The notes under the pieces: generated by a model | What the model was told of the DNA's origin: nothing | Database searches by the model: none | What the model saw: the letters and a program-made list of their open reading frames with translations, nothing else | Translations under genes and position numbers: made by a program | Source: Spartinivicinus ruber | GTDB taxonomy: Bacteria; Pseudomonadota; Gammaproteobacteria; Pseudomonadales; Zooshikellaceae | NCBI RefSeq assembly: GCF_011009015.1 | Contig: NZ_CP048878.1 | Span: forward strand, 4,742,354 to 4,806,353 | Length of the DNA: 64,000 bases | Reading direction: 5' to 3' | Shown here: one piece after another, positions 53,934 through 63,308 of the stretch | Numbering within the stretch: position 1 is the stretch's first letter | How the letters are laid out: each line of letters opens with the position of its first letter

Positions 53934-55418
53934 TTAATTAACAGCAAAATCCTCTCGATTATACACCTCCCCCTGCAAAACCACCTGATCGATATTATTA
54001 TAAGCCTCAATCGTTTTGAGAGGATTATCATTTAATATCAGCAAATTAGCTGTTTTTCCTACTACAATACTACCTAACTTATTTTCTAAGCCAAATGCTT
54101 CAGCATTACGAATGGTTGCACTGGCTAATAAGTCTTTTAATGCCATTCCCGCATTGGCCAATGCCTTCATTTCCAAATAACCATTAAAACCAGGAACATT
54201 TCCATAACTGGGTGAAGCAGGAGTGTCTGTGCCAAACAGTATTTTGGCATCTCGTTGATACAGATATTTGAAAGCTCTGTTACCTTCAGTAATGATATTC
54301 CGCTGTTTATCCGCTATGACTGTTTCACTCATTTTTAGTCGCTTCACCAAGGAAGCTTTGAACCAATTTGCTTTAGGGCTTTTTAGCCACTCAAGAAAAG
54401 CTTTAGGTAATACCTTTGCTATCTCTGGCTGCTGCAAAAATTCTGTATTAAACATGTCATTGCTACCACCTAAAACTCTTAACGTGGGCATCACCCCTAT
54501 ATCTTTAAGTATTATCTCATTCAACACAGCCTTAATGTCATTAGGCAAACCAGCTTGCCCTCGGTACTCATCCCAGTTCCACATTCCATGGACAATAATA
54601 TCCACACCAGAGTCAAGAACTGCTTTATAAGCATTAATTGAGTTGGCATGTAATAATAAGCGAAGCTCATATTTGTGAGCTTCTGTTGCCATTTCTTGCA
54701 ACATCTTTGACGAAGGAACCGGCCAAATTGGTTTAGCAAAGCCATCTTCATGAAAACTCTTCACACAAATGGCACCACCGGCTTTGACCCGCTTAATCCC
54801 TTCTGCAATAGAGTGCGTTTTGGCTAAAACACCAGCAACATGCTTGTTGCTATCAGGGTTGAAAATAATATTCGGCGCAACCTGTAGTCTTTTCTTTTTC
54901 GGCATAAAAACCAATGGATAACCATTTTCAAGCATTAAGGCACTACCACAGTCATACACCTCTGGATGTATAGGTTGTTGACGAAACTCTGTAAGGCGCC
55001 CAGGAAATGAATTTAAATCGACTAATGAGGTAAAGCCAAAATAAAGGTAAGATTTTGGTAACTGTTGTTGGAATTGTTTGACTAACTTAGGATATTCTGC
55101 CTCTTGGTCTAATGACATCCCCAGAGTTGAGCTAATATGCACATGACTATCAATTAAACCAGGAATAAGGTATTTACCACTGCCATCAATAACACGCCCT
55201 ACATTATTTTTTGATTTATCATTGGTTTTATAGACTTTACTAATAACTCCATTTTCCACTATAACAGTCTGTTGATGCTCAACTTTTCCTGTTTCAGCAT
55301 TGACTACATTGATATTATTAATAGTGACTGAAGTTGATTGTTCAGTCGCAGCAGCAAAATTAATTGCTACTAAAAGCCATAGACATACCACGAACTTCAT
55401 TAAGTTGCGGATAAACAC
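53934..55418 (-). CDS. exported imidazolonepropionase-like amidohydrolase
   Basis: A 494-residue metal-dependent hydrolase. An N-terminal signal (MFIRNLMKFVVCLWLLVAI, cleavage near AAA at about residue 24) suggests a periplasmic enzyme. The metal site shows GLIDSHVHISS, a Lys in GAICVKSFHEDG, His in LLLHANS and VHGMWNWDE, and Asp in FGTDTPASPSYG. The substrate is unknown; relatives include prolidases and carboxypeptidase-like enzymes. The start is a GTG (55418) with AAGGAG five bases upstream. Single gene. Confidence 0.82.
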   Translation of the reverse strand: MFIRNLMKFVVCLWLLVAINFAAATEQSTSVTINNINVVNAETGKVEHQQTVIVENGVISKVYKTNDKSKNNVGRVIDGSGKYLIPGLIDSHVHISSTLGMSLDQEAEYPKLVKQFQQQLPKSYLYFGFTSLVDLNSFPGRLTEFRQQPIHPEVYDCGSALMLENGYPLVFMPKKKRLQVAPNIIFNPDSNKHVAGVLAKTHSIAEGIKRVKAGGAICVKSFHEDGFAKPIWPVPSSKMLQEMATEAHKYELRLLLHANSINAYKAVLDSGVDIIVHGMWNWDEYRGQAGLPNDIKAVLNEIILKDIGVMPTLRVLGGSNDMFNTEFLQQPEIAKVLPKAFLEWLKSPKANWFKASLVKRLKMSETVIADKQRNIITEGNRAFKYLYQRDAKILFGTDTPASPSYGNVPGFNGYLEMKALANAGMALKDLLASATIRNAEAFGLENKLGSIVVGKTANLLILNDNPLKTIEAYNNIDQVVLQGEVYNREDFAVN

Positions 55419-55517
55419 ACCAACTCCTTGTTGAACTAAGTAAGACAGGGATTAGTACAAGAGAATAAAAGACAAATAAAGCTCACTATTGTTTAGCATT
55501 ACACATCAGTTGTCGAG

Positions 55518-56105
55518 TTAGCAATTAGTCGTACAAGGCTTATCACTTTTTTGTAATATTTCATATGCCTCACGAACTTCAATAAAACGTTGAGGACACC
55601 CCCCTTTATCAGGATGATGAAGTGCAGCAAGTCGCCGGTAGGATTGTTGAATCATCCCCCAGTCAGCACTCACAGGTAATTCTAAAGCAAATAAGGCATC
55701 TACACGTTTATTTGGCGATAAAAACCGTTGCCAAAAGCAATTCAATAAGGCTTCTACATCTTGTTCTGTAGTATTGATCAAATTATCCCAGTTAAGGTAA
55801 TAATGACGTAAAGATTCATCATCATGCCAGCAAGATAAGTCCATTTCACCGGATGCACTAAGTGGCTCAAGTTGAATAGCCAAACTAGAAATATTCAAGT
55901 ACAGATGTTCCTTCAATAATTCTTGCTGCAGCTGAAATAATGCATTCATCACCACAAAATTAAGCCGAAACAAAGCCAGATTACCTTGTTTATCCTCCAC
56001 TAGCTCAAGCTCTCTAAGGTGACTAATTATTTGATATTCAGAAAGCGATGCTTGACTAGATTTAAGTAAATCAAGAATAGCTATTTTAACTGGGTTATTT
56101 AACAT
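55518..56105 (-). CDS. DnaJ-related co-chaperone with C-terminal J domain
   Basis: A 195-residue protein. The N-terminal part (to about residue 130) matches the DnaJ-related domain found only before such J domains, and the C-terminal J domain has the HPD tripeptide in AALHHPDKGG. It would stimulate the ATPase of a DnaK-type chaperone on a target set by the N-terminal domain. No DnaK gene is nearby, and the target is not known. Confidence 0.85.
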   Translation of the reverse strand: MLNNPVKIAILDLLKSSQASLSEYQIISHLRELELVEDKQGNLALFRLNFVVMNALFQLQQELLKEHLYLNISSLAIQLEPLSASGEMDLSCWHDDESLRHYYLNWDNLINTTEQDVEALLNCFWQRFLSPNKRVDALFALELPVSADWGMIQQSYRRLAALHHPDKGGCPQRFIEVREAYEILQKSDKPCTTNC

Positions 56106-56169
56106 TACTTGTGCTATCTTGCTATGCTACTTCAATATTAAGAATATACTCAAACAACATGCATAAGGG

Positions 56170-56193
56170 GGACCTCAAAACTTAGAGGTGTCC
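56170..56193 (-). terminator. candidate terminator of the solute-binding-protein gene
   Basis: GGACCTC (56170-56176) and GAGGTGTCC (56185-56193) pair with a two-base bulge directly after the stop at 56194. On the minus strand CCCTTAT follows; no long T-run. Confidence 0.45.
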
Positions 56194-56970
56194 TTAATAG
56201 TTTGAGAAAATTCGTCTTAATGAACCATCTGATCTCATTCGCTTAATTTCTTGATTAACTTCGTCCATACGGGAAGTGACGGGGGAGCCTTTAGCAAAGC
56301 CCATTTTGTACTGGCTTTTATTAATTGCCCTACGGGTAAATCCAAACAAATCACGCCAGTCAGGGTTGTGTTTAATAATCATTTGAATCACTTGCTCATC
56401 AGCAATAACCAAATCAACTTCATCATCAAGTAACCGAGTTAGGTTTATCAAATGATTTTCACCATAAATAATCTCAGTAAACTTATTTTCTTCGACAGCT
56501 TTATCCATTTCGGGACCATGGCTGTATCCTTTTATTTTACCCAGCCTGTACTGATATAAATCACTCAATCGCCTCCACTTTAATGGCTCTAATTTCTTCT
56601 TTACAAACCAGATACGGTCATGAGAAACAAAAACTGTCTGAGAAAAGACCATGAACTGTTCACGCTCTGAGTTCTGAATTAAGGGGAATATTAAGTCAGC
56701 TGTATTGGTTTTTATCATGTTCAGACTATGCTTCCATGGGTATAACATAGAACGCATTTCATACCCTAACCGCTGTAATAACTCCTGAGCAAAATCAACG
56801 GCTACCCCTCCTTTCGCTGGTCGTCCCAAATCTCCTGTAATATAAGGAGGCCAGGGATCACTCACAAACAGCAGTTTTTCCTTTTCTGCTTGTGCATTCG
56901 CGCTACTTATACAACTAAGCCACCATCCCAACAGAATGGTCATTAGTACGTTTACTACTCTGCTATACAT
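56194..56970 (-). CDS. periplasmic solute-binding protein, family 3 type
   Basis: A 258-residue secreted protein with a signal peptide (MYSRVVNVLMTILLGWWLS, cleavage near SANA) and the family features DPWPPYI, GVAVDFAQELLQRLGY, and a second lobe with DLVIADEQVIQM. No transporter genes flank it, so it may feed an unlinked permease or a sensor. It resembles, but is not a close copy of, the one at 31.9 kb. A GTG at 56991 is a less likely start. Confidence 0.8.
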   Translation of the reverse strand: MYSRVVNVLMTILLGWWLSCISSANAQAEKEKLLFVSDPWPPYITGDLGRPAKGGVAVDFAQELLQRLGYEMRSMLYPWKHSLNMIKTNTADLIFPLIQNSEREQFMVFSQTVFVSHDRIWFVKKKLEPLKWRRLSDLYQYRLGKIKGYSHGPEMDKAVEENKFTEIIYGENHLINLTRLLDDEVDLVIADEQVIQMIIKHNPDWRDLFGFTRRAINKSQYKMGFAKGSPVTSRMDEVNQEIKRMRSDGSLRRIFSNY

Positions 56971-57161
56971 TATTGAGATTACCAGCAGCACAACTCTTTA
57001 ACAGCACAAATAGCTCGTTTTATTACAGACTGAATTATTAACAAGATTAGACAAAAATAAGATGGGTGGTGGAAAAACTAGAAAACACTTAGAAACCGCT
57101 TTATAGCAAAGCCCAAAGGCCAACCGCTATAAAACTGTTCCTAGCAAAAAGTCCATGAGTT

Positions 57162-57746
57162 TTAGTTTTCTTCACCAATGCGGCTGGCAATCGCTCCTGA
57201 CTGACCTTTGTATTTAGCATTATCTCGCTTATTGTAAGGTCTCTGGGCAGAGCCTGACATTTGCTCAAAATTAATTGCACCAATTGTCATGTTTGGCTTT
57301 AATGCCAGGGGCAGCTTTCCACCATTAAAAAATTCCAGCACAATCTGGCCACTCCAACCTGGATCAATGCGATGAGCTGTCACATGCACCATTAACCCTA
57401 ATCTGGCCAAAGATGAACGACCATCTAACCAGCCCACGATATCGTCAGGCAAAGTAATGGACTCTTGAGTAACGGCAAGCGCCAACTCACCAGGATGAAG
57501 AAAAAAAGCTTCTTCATCTCTCAAGATAATTTCTTTACTCATAATAGAGTCTAATACCGCATCAATTTGTTCTTTAGGGCCACTTAAATCAATGTAAGGA
57601 GCAGCATGGTCATTAAAAACTCTAAAGCTATTGCCTAGTGTTAAATCGACACTCACGCCATTAATGCGATCAATCGAAGGCATTGGTTCGATAACAATTT
57701 TACCGCTGGCTAAAAAAGCCTCTATATCTCTATCACACAACCGCAT
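57162..57746 (-). CDS. dcd: dCTP deaminase
   Basis: A 194-residue enzyme converting dCTP to dUTP for thymidylate synthesis. [40 protein letters not shown] and the C-terminal [17 protein letters not shown] are typical. The ATG at 57746 gives the standard start; the frame extends five codons to a TTG. Next to mrp and metG, as in Pseudomonas. Confidence 0.97.
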   Translation of the reverse strand: MRLCDRDIEAFLASGKIVIEPMPSIDRINGVSVDLTLGNSFRVFNDHAAPYIDLSGPKEQIDAVLDSIMSKEIILRDEEAFFLHPGELALAVTQESITLPDDIVGWLDGRSSLARLGLMVHVTAHRIDPGWSGQIVLEFFNGGKLPLALKPNMTIGAINFEQMSGSAQRPYNKRDNAKYKGQSGAIASRIGEEN

Positions 57747-57833
57747 TACATATTGTCCCAAGCTTTAAAACATCAACTACTAAAAACAGCAAAGAGTTAA
57801 CATCAGCTGCTGATAATTAACCAATAAGCCTCT

Positions 57834-58940
57834 TTAATCATCGACTATGGTGATATTGGGCACCACTGCTGCCTGCAAGGTTTGCTGACTTAATAGGGCT
57901 GCAGCCCTGCGTGCAATTTCCTGATACACATAACTTAGCTGGCCATCAGGTTCAGCAACCACTGTAGGCATGCCACCATCGACCTGCTCACGAATAGCCA
58001 TGGAAAGCGGCAAGAAGCCTAATAAGTCAGTATGATATTGATCAGCAATTCGCTGACCACCACCCTCACCAAACAAGTGTTCAGTATGACCACACTGACT
58101 GCAAATATGGGTGCTCATATTCTCAACAACGCCAATAACTGGCACATTAACCTTGCGAAACATCTCAATGCCCTTTTTAGCATCAAGCAACGCCAAGTCT
58201 TGAGGAGTTGTGACTATAATCGCTCCAGCAACTGGAACACGTTGTGCCAGGGTTAGCTGAATATCTCCAGTACCGGGAGGCATATCTACAAACAAATAAT
58301 CCAGATCTTGCCACAGAGTTTGATTCAGCAATTGTTGTAAAGCCCCGCTCACCATTGGCCCACGCCAAACCATAGGGGTATTTTCGTCCACCAAAAACGC
58401 CATCGACATCACTTGAATACCACGGGCAATTATTGGTTTCATCAAAGCCTGACCATCCAGTTGCTGTACTTCAGGTCGCCCACCAGGCTCAACTCCTAGC
58501 ATTAAGCCCTGACTTGGCCCATATATATCAGCATCCAATATTCCAACCTTGGCTCCATTAGCCGCTAATGCCAGCGCTAGGTTCACGGCAGTCGTTGACT
58601 TACCTACCCCACCTTTACCAGAAGCCACCGCAATTATATTTTTTACCCCTTCCATTGCTGGCAAATTATTTTGTCCTTTGGAAACAGGGATCATTGTTAC
58701 AATTTCGATGCTAGCGGTTTTAACACCCGGCAACTGACTTATTGCTTCAGCCAGCAAAGTTTTTATTCCCCCTGCTAGCTTAGAGTTTGGATAAGCAAAC
58801 TCTAACTCAACACTGACATCACCTTCAGAAGAAATCTGAATTGCTTTTATTGCGTTAACTTGTGATAGCGGTTTTTGATAATAAGGATCTTGATACTGGT
58901 CAATTGCTTGCTCAACCTGGGCTCGGTTGACGGTGGTCAT
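57834..58940 (-). CDS. mrp: iron-sulfur cluster carrier protein Mrp/ApbC
   Basis: A 368-residue P-loop ATPase that carries and transfers Fe-S clusters. An N-terminal MIP18/DUF59 domain (to about residue 90) precedes GKGGVGKSTT near 112 and a Cys-x-x-Cys (CSQCGH) near 280. GGAG lies eight bases before the ATG. Only 14 bases separate it from the lambda-P-like gene upstream, which suggests a shared transcript. Confidence 0.95.
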   Translation of the reverse strand: MTTVNRAQVEQAIDQYQDPYYQKPLSQVNAIKAIQISSEGDVSVELEFAYPNSKLAGGIKTLLAEAISQLPGVKTASIEIVTMIPVSKGQNNLPAMEGVKNIIAVASGKGGVGKSTTAVNLALALAANGAKVGILDADIYGPSQGLMLGVEPGGRPEVQQLDGQALMKPIIARGIQVMSMAFLVDENTPMVWRGPMVSGALQQLLNQTLWQDLDYLFVDMPPGTGDIQLTLAQRVPVAGAIIVTTPQDLALLDAKKGIEMFRKVNVPVIGVVENMSTHICSQCGHTEHLFGEGGGQRIADQYHTDLLGFLPLSMAIREQVDGGMPTVVAEPDGQLSYVYQEIARRAAALLSQQTLQAAVVPNITIVDD

Positions 58941-58954
58941 TAGATATACTCCAG

Positions 58955-59593
58955 TTAAAACTTTTGCTTTTGCAATTGCTGCTTGAGTTGATCGAAAGCT
59001 TGCTTTCCTGCGTTTGGGTTAATTCCCTGAGCCAACATTTGCTGCTTTAATTGTTCATTCGACTGTTGTTCTGCTTGATCAGCCACTGTTACCTGATGAT
59101 GCTCCAACCCCTGCGGCAATTCGCTGGTTAAATTCTCACCATCCAATACTCGGTTACATAAAATCTCATAGTTGCGCTGAAAAACAGGAAACGCCACCCG
59201 TCGTTCTTCACTTCTCAGTAATTGCCAGCCAGTGGCTTTTGCTGCCAGATAGACAGCAGGATGTTTCCAAGTAACTTCAGCGGATAACTGGTCAGGAGCA
59301 AAGCAAGCATCCCTATAAGCATCTTCTACGGAGGGTAAACCACATTCTTGTGGTGTCAGCTTGCAATACTTTTGAATATCCATTAAATCAGGAAAGTACT
59401 TTGCTTGACGAATAGCTTTTTCAGTTGCTTTTACAATTCTTTCAGGAGTATAGCGATGCAGGCTTTTCGCCCACTGTCTTTTAGCTGTATTTTCGTTGTC
59501 TAGCGAAGGAAAGGCTGATTTGTATCTTAATGGAAAAGCTGCCTGCAATTTGGAAAAAACCACATTGATCGCATAGACGAGATCAAGGTTCAT
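58955..59593 (-). CDS. lambda replication protein P-like helicase loader
   Basis: A 212-residue protein (242 if a GTG at 59683 is used) with the phage P pattern: a helical start (VVFSKLQAAFPLRYKSAF), KRQWAKSLHRYTPERI, a proline-poor middle with GLPSVEDAYRDAC, then HPAVYLAAKATGWQLLRSE and a C-terminal glutamine-rich region. Phage P loads DnaB helicase at the origin. The ATG at 59593 overlaps the dnaT-like stop. No phage genes are nearby, so this looks like a resident chromosomal gene. Function is inferred. Confidence 0.7.
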   Translation of the reverse strand: MNLDLVYAINVVFSKLQAAFPLRYKSAFPSLDNENTAKRQWAKSLHRYTPERIVKATEKAIRQAKYFPDLMDIQKYCKLTPQECGLPSVEDAYRDACFAPDQLSAEVTWKHPAVYLAAKATGWQLLRSEERRVAFPVFQRNYEILCNRVLDGENLTSELPQGLEHHQVTVADQAEQQSNEQLKQQMLAQGINPNAGKQAFDQLKQQLQKQKF

Positions 59594-60041
59594 CTTGTTG
59601 TTCGTCGAACTGGATCCCTCCTGTCCAACTGCAGTCGGTGACTGTTTCAATAGTTGAGCGGTGAGGTCTTTGCTGTCTTTCACTTTGCTGCCGTTTCCAC
59701 TGATAGATTACATGGTTCTTGAACTTATTCTGCCAGGCTTTACGTGCTTCACCTGTTTCCAGCCAATACAACTTAAACTCGGGTAATTGCTCCAAAGTAA
59801 ATTCTGGGGGCACACCATGATGCTTTTCAAGCCACTGAATATAACGCGGCTCAGGCATAAAGTCTTTAGGTAATGGCTGTACCCGCGCTCCATTATCACA
59901 ACTTACCGCTTGTTCTGTGCGACCAAAAACAGGATGCTCATCAGTATTAGTAGACTGGTCTTCATACTGAGACTCAATCTCCCATGGCAAATAGCCCTGG
60001 TTACGCATTCTGATAAAGCTCTTTCGATCTTGATCACTCAT
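59583..60041 (-). CDS. DnaT-like primosomal protein
   Basis: A 152-residue protein. The central part (about residues 60-120) matches the DnaT DNA-binding domain: FMPEPRYIQWLEKHHGVP, EFKLYWLETGE and AWQNKFKNHVIYQW. The N-terminal 55 residues are polar and likely flexible, and the tail is charged and Gln-rich. It overlaps the lambda-P-like gene, and AGG lies seven bases before the ATG. E. coli DnaT works with DnaC to load DnaB; here the partner is P-like. It is the first gene of the dnaT-P-mrp-dcd stretch. Confidence 0.72.
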   Translation of the reverse strand: MSDQDRKSFIRMRNQGYLPWEIESQYEDQSTNTDEHPVFGRTEQAVSCDNGARVQPLPKDFMPEPRYIQWLEKHHGVPPEFTLEQLPEFKLYWLETGEARKAWQNKFKNHVIYQWKRQQSERQQRPHRSTIETVTDCSWTGGIQFDEQQDEP

Positions 60042-60312
60042 GAAATAGCCTACTGCTTAGTGAATATACTGTATAACTAGTTGTGGGTGTTGTATGTAGT
60101 CTACCTGTACGATCCGAATAGCTGCATATAAATTCACCAACTGTAAAAGCACTACCCCTAATCTGTTGTGGACTGCCTATAACATTATTTTAAAAGTTTA
60201 GTCCCCCTGCTGGCCAATCATTTTTTTACTTCAATTACTTGACAGTTAGTAGCTCTACCCAATTACAGCTAAAAGTGCTGTTTGCAAAAAGAAATCGAAG
60301 ATACCTAAGCTT

Positions 60313-60330
60313 TGGGTAGGACACTACCCA
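60313..60330. promoter_or_regulatory. perfect palindrome over the metG -35 box (candidate operator)
   Basis: TGGGTAG (60313-60319) and CTACCCA (60324-60330) are perfect inverted arms around GACA. It covers the predicted -35 element, the position expected for a repressor site. No matching copy was noticed elsewhere in the window. Confidence 0.5.
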
Positions 60331-60346
60331 GGTTTCGTTTTATAAT
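60318..60346 (+). promoter_or_regulatory. predicted metG promoter
   Basis: AGGACA (60318-60323) and a consensus TATAAT (60341-60346) are 17 bases apart, about 70 bases before the metG ATG. The -10 is perfect; the -35 matches four of six bases. Confidence 0.6.
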
Positions 60347-60418
60347 GGTTTCCGCTTAATTAATGGATCCCTTTTTTAAGTATAAGGTTCATCAACAAAA
60401 TCACAGCATTGGTTAATT

Positions 60419-62446
60419 ATGAAGCAGCAACCCCGAAAAATACTTGTCACTAGCGCCCTCCCTTACGCCAATGGGCCGCTCCATATGGGGCACCTGGTAG
60501 AATATATTCAGACAGATATTTGGGTACGCTTCCAGAAAATGCGTGGTCACAAATGCACCTACGTTTGTGCTGACGATGCACACGGTACTGCCATCAGCCT
60601 CCATGCTGAAAAAATGGGGCTTACACCTGAAGAACTAGTCACTCAAGTCAATAAAGAGCGGATTAAAGATTTTGATGAATTTTTAGTCGATTTTGACAAC
60701 TACTATACGACACATTCATCAGAAAACCGAGAACTATCAGAAACCATTTATTTAGCCTTAAGAGAAGAAAGCTACATTACCTCTCAGCAAATCAGTCAAG
60801 CCTACGATCCAGAAAAGCAAATGTTTTTGGCTGACCGTTATATTAAAGGCGAATGCCCACGCTGTGGAGCAGCAGACCAATATGGCGACAACTGCGAGGT
60901 ATGTAGTGCTACTTATTCTCCTGCGGAGTTAAAGAATCCTGTCTCTGCCATCTCTGGTGCCAAACCAATTACTAAGCAGTCGGAGCACTTTTTCTTTAGT
61001 CTGAATAAGTTTACTGAGTTTTTGCAAAAGTGGACCCGTAGTGGCACCGTGTCTGAAGAGATTGCCAACAAACTGGCTGAATGGTTGGATACTGGTTTAC
61101 AAGACTGGGACATATCCCGAGATGCACCCTACTTTGGCTTTGAAATTCCCGATCAACCTGGTAAGTACTTTTACGTCTGGCTGGATGCTCCCATTGGTTA
61201 CATGGCCAGTTTTAAAAACCTGTGCGAGCGTCGGGATGATCTGAATTTTGATGACTACTGGGCACCTAACAGTAAAGCTGAGGTGTACCACTTTATTGGT
61301 AAGGACATTATCAACTTCCACTGTTTATTCTGGCCTGCCATGCTGTCAGGTGCAGGCTATCGCACACCTACGGCAGTTTGCGTACATGGTTATCTCACCA
61401 TCAATAACGAGAAAATGTCCAAGTCACGGGGTACCTTTATCACTGCACGTACTTACTTAGACCATTTAAATCCAGAATATTTACGTTACTTTTATGCAGC
61501 CAAACTGACTAACCGGATTGATGATTTAGACCTGAATCTGGAAGATTTCGCCCAAAAAGTAAATAGTGATTTAGTTAATAAGGTTATTAACATTGCCAGC
61601 CGCTGCGCTAATTTTATTAAGAAGTCAGGTGGTGTATTATCCAAGAACAATGTTGCTCCGGAACTAACCGAGCAGTTTATTGAGAAAGGCGAGCAAATTG
61701 CGACCTTTTATGAAAGCCGCGAGTTTGCTAAAGCCATGCGCGAAATTATGGCCTTAGCGGATCTAGCAAATACCTATATCAATGATCAAGCGCCCTGGGC
61801 TCTGGCCAAACAAGAAGGACAAGAACAACGAGTGTTGGATATCTGCACTGTTGGTATCAACCTGTTCCGCTTATTAATGATTTACCTCAAGCCAGTCACA
61901 CCTGCATTGTCAGAACAAGCAGAGGCTTATTTAAATATCAACCCACTACAGTGGAAGGATAATAAGCAGTTGTTGCTAGATCACACTGTTAATAAGTTTA
62001 AACCTCTTATGCAACGAGTTGAGATGGATAAGGTAAATGCGATGGTTGAATCTTCAAAACAAGCTGAGCCTAAACCTTTACCCGCAGCTGATAGCCCTTT
62101 AGCCAAAGAGCCAATTGCAGATGAAATTGAGTTTGCTGACTTTGCCAAACTGGATTTACGAGTAGCCAAAGTAGTAAAAGCCAGTCATGTGGAAGGTGCC
62201 GATAAATTGCTACAACTTACGCTTGATATTGGTGGCGAAACCCGCAATGTCTTTTCTGGAATAAAAACCGCTTATCAGCCAGAAGACTTAGAAGGCAAAC
62301 TAACAGTTTTAGTGGCCAATTTAAAACCCCGCAAGATGCGCTTTGGTGTGTCGGAAGGAATGGTGTTGTGTGCTGGGCCTGGCGGTAAAGACTTGTGGAT
62401 TATTCAGCCTGAATCCGGGGCTAAACCTGGAATGCGAGTGCTTTAG
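60419..62446 (+). CDS. metG: methionyl-tRNA synthetase
   Basis: A 675-residue class I synthetase. The HIGH-type motif is HMGH at residues 22-25, KMSKS is near 332, and a zinc finger [17 protein letters not shown] lies near 146-162. The C-terminal EMAPII-like tRNA-binding domain (about 570-675, [14 protein letters not shown]) mediates dimerisation. The ribosome site is weak. Divergent from the dnaT-like gene. Confidence 0.98.
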   Translation: MKQQPRKILVTSALPYANGPLHMGHLVEYIQTDIWVRFQKMRGHKCTYVCADDAHGTAISLHAEKMGLTPEELVTQVNKERIKDFDEFLVDFDNYYTTHSSENRELSETIYLALREESYITSQQISQAYDPEKQMFLADRYIKGECPRCGAADQYGDNCEVCSATYSPAELKNPVSAISGAKPITKQSEHFFFSLNKFTEFLQKWTRSGTVSEEIANKLAEWLDTGLQDWDISRDAPYFGFEIPDQPGKYFYVWLDAPIGYMASFKNLCERRDDLNFDDYWAPNSKAEVYHFIGKDIINFHCLFWPAMLSGAGYRTPTAVCVHGYLTINNEKMSKSRGTFITARTYLDHLNPEYLRYFYAAKLTNRIDDLDLNLEDFAQKVNSDLVNKVINIASRCANFIKKSGGVLSKNNVAPELTEQFIEKGEQIATFYESREFAKAMREIMALADLANTYINDQAPWALAKQEGQEQRVLDICTVGINLFRLLMIYLKPVTPALSEQAEAYLNINPLQWKDNKQLLLDHTVNKFKPLMQRVEMDKVNAMVESSKQAEPKPLPAADSPLAKEPIADEIEFADFAKLDLRVAKVVKASHVEGADKLLQLTLDIGGETRNVFSGIKTAYQPEDLEGKLTVLVANLKPRKMRFGVSEGMVLCAGPGGKDLWIIQPESGAKPGMRVL

Positions 62447-62471
62447 CCAAACAAGATAGCTTCATTGCTGG

Positions 62472-62495
62472 GTGCTCTGCCTGTTGGTAGAGCAC
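62472..62495 (+). terminator. hairpin after metG
   Basis: GTGCTCT (62472-62478) and AGAGCAC (62489-62495) form a seven-base stem with a ten-base loop, 25 bases after the metG stop. No T-run follows, so termination strength is uncertain. Confidence 0.4.
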
Positions 62496-62695
62496 TATAG
62501 CCACGGCAGTTAAGCATATAACAATTTATACTTAAAACTAACTAAATCCACACTTGTATGGCATATAAAGCTGCACAATAATATGTACAGCAATATAAAG
62601 GCCATCCCCCTACTTTTTATACGTGTATTAGGGAATCAGTTACAACCCTAATTAAGTACCCTATTGTACTATTGTAAATTGTTGGTGAACTTACC

Positions 62696-63292
62696 ATGCC
62701 AGAGGTAACCACAGAGCTTGTTTTTATTTTGATCAGCACTATCCTGGTCAATAACTATGTGCTGGCCCAGTTTTTGGGGTTATGCCCATTTATGGGGGTT
62801 TCTAATAAACTGGAAACTGCTATTGGAATGTCGCTGGCGACCACTTTTGTACTCACTCTGGCGTCTATTTGCAGTTATTTAACCTTTGAATATATTTTAA
62901 AGCCGCTCGACTTAACCTTTTTAAAAACCATCTCATTTATCCTAGTCATTGCCGTTGTAGTGCAATTTACCGAGATGGTCGTGCACAAAACCAGTCCCCT
63001 GCTTTATAAAGTGCTGGGAGTATTTCTTCCCTTGATTACCTCTAACTGTGCTGTATTAGGTGTTGCCTTGCTCAATACCAACCGTTTAAACACTTCTTTT
63101 ATTGCCTCAGCTACTTATGGTTTTGGTGCTGCCGTTGGATTTTCACTGGTACTGGTTTTGTTTGCAGCAATGCGGGAGCGAATTGCTGCAGCTGATGTTC
63201 CTCTGCCTTTTCGTGGCGCATCCATCGGAATGATTACTGCCGGCTTAATGGCTTTGGCATTTATGGGTTTCATTGGCTTAGTCAAGTTGTAA
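62696..63292 (+). CDS. rsxA: electron transport complex subunit RsxA/RnfA
   Basis: A 198-residue six-helix membrane subunit of the Rsx/Rnf complex, which couples NADH oxidation to reduction of ferredoxin or reduces Sox[21 protein letters not shown] and [17 protein letters not shown] carry the conserved Cys residues. GGTGA precedes the ATG. First gene of the operon, as usual. Confidence 0.97.
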   Translation: MPEVTTELVFILISTILVNNYVLAQFLGLCPFMGVSNKLETAIGMSLATTFVLTLASICSYLTFEYILKPLDLTFLKTISFILVIAVVVQFTEMVVHKTSPLLYKVLGVFLPLITSNCAVLGVALLNTNRLNTSFIASATYGFGAAVGFSLVLVLFAAMRERIAAADVPLPFRGASIGMITAGLMALAFMGFIGLVKL

Positions 63293-63308
63293 AGCAAGCA
63301 CATAAACT

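Larger units (their letters stand above)
60042..60418. other. divergent dnaT-like/metG intergenic region
   Basis: About 377 bases. The right side holds the metG promoter and an overlapping palindrome. On the left a CTGT...TTGT sequence near 60067 looks like half a LexA box but does not qualify. No gene is seen. Confidence 0.5.

Noticed and set aside
57101-57283. 60-codon minus-strand open frame overlapping the end of dcd
   Set aside because: Alternative frame over the conserved dcd C-terminus; no support.
60067-60082. LexA-like sequence CTGT-N8-TTGT before the dnaT-like gene
   Set aside because: Only one half-site matches; CTGT-N8-ACAG is required.
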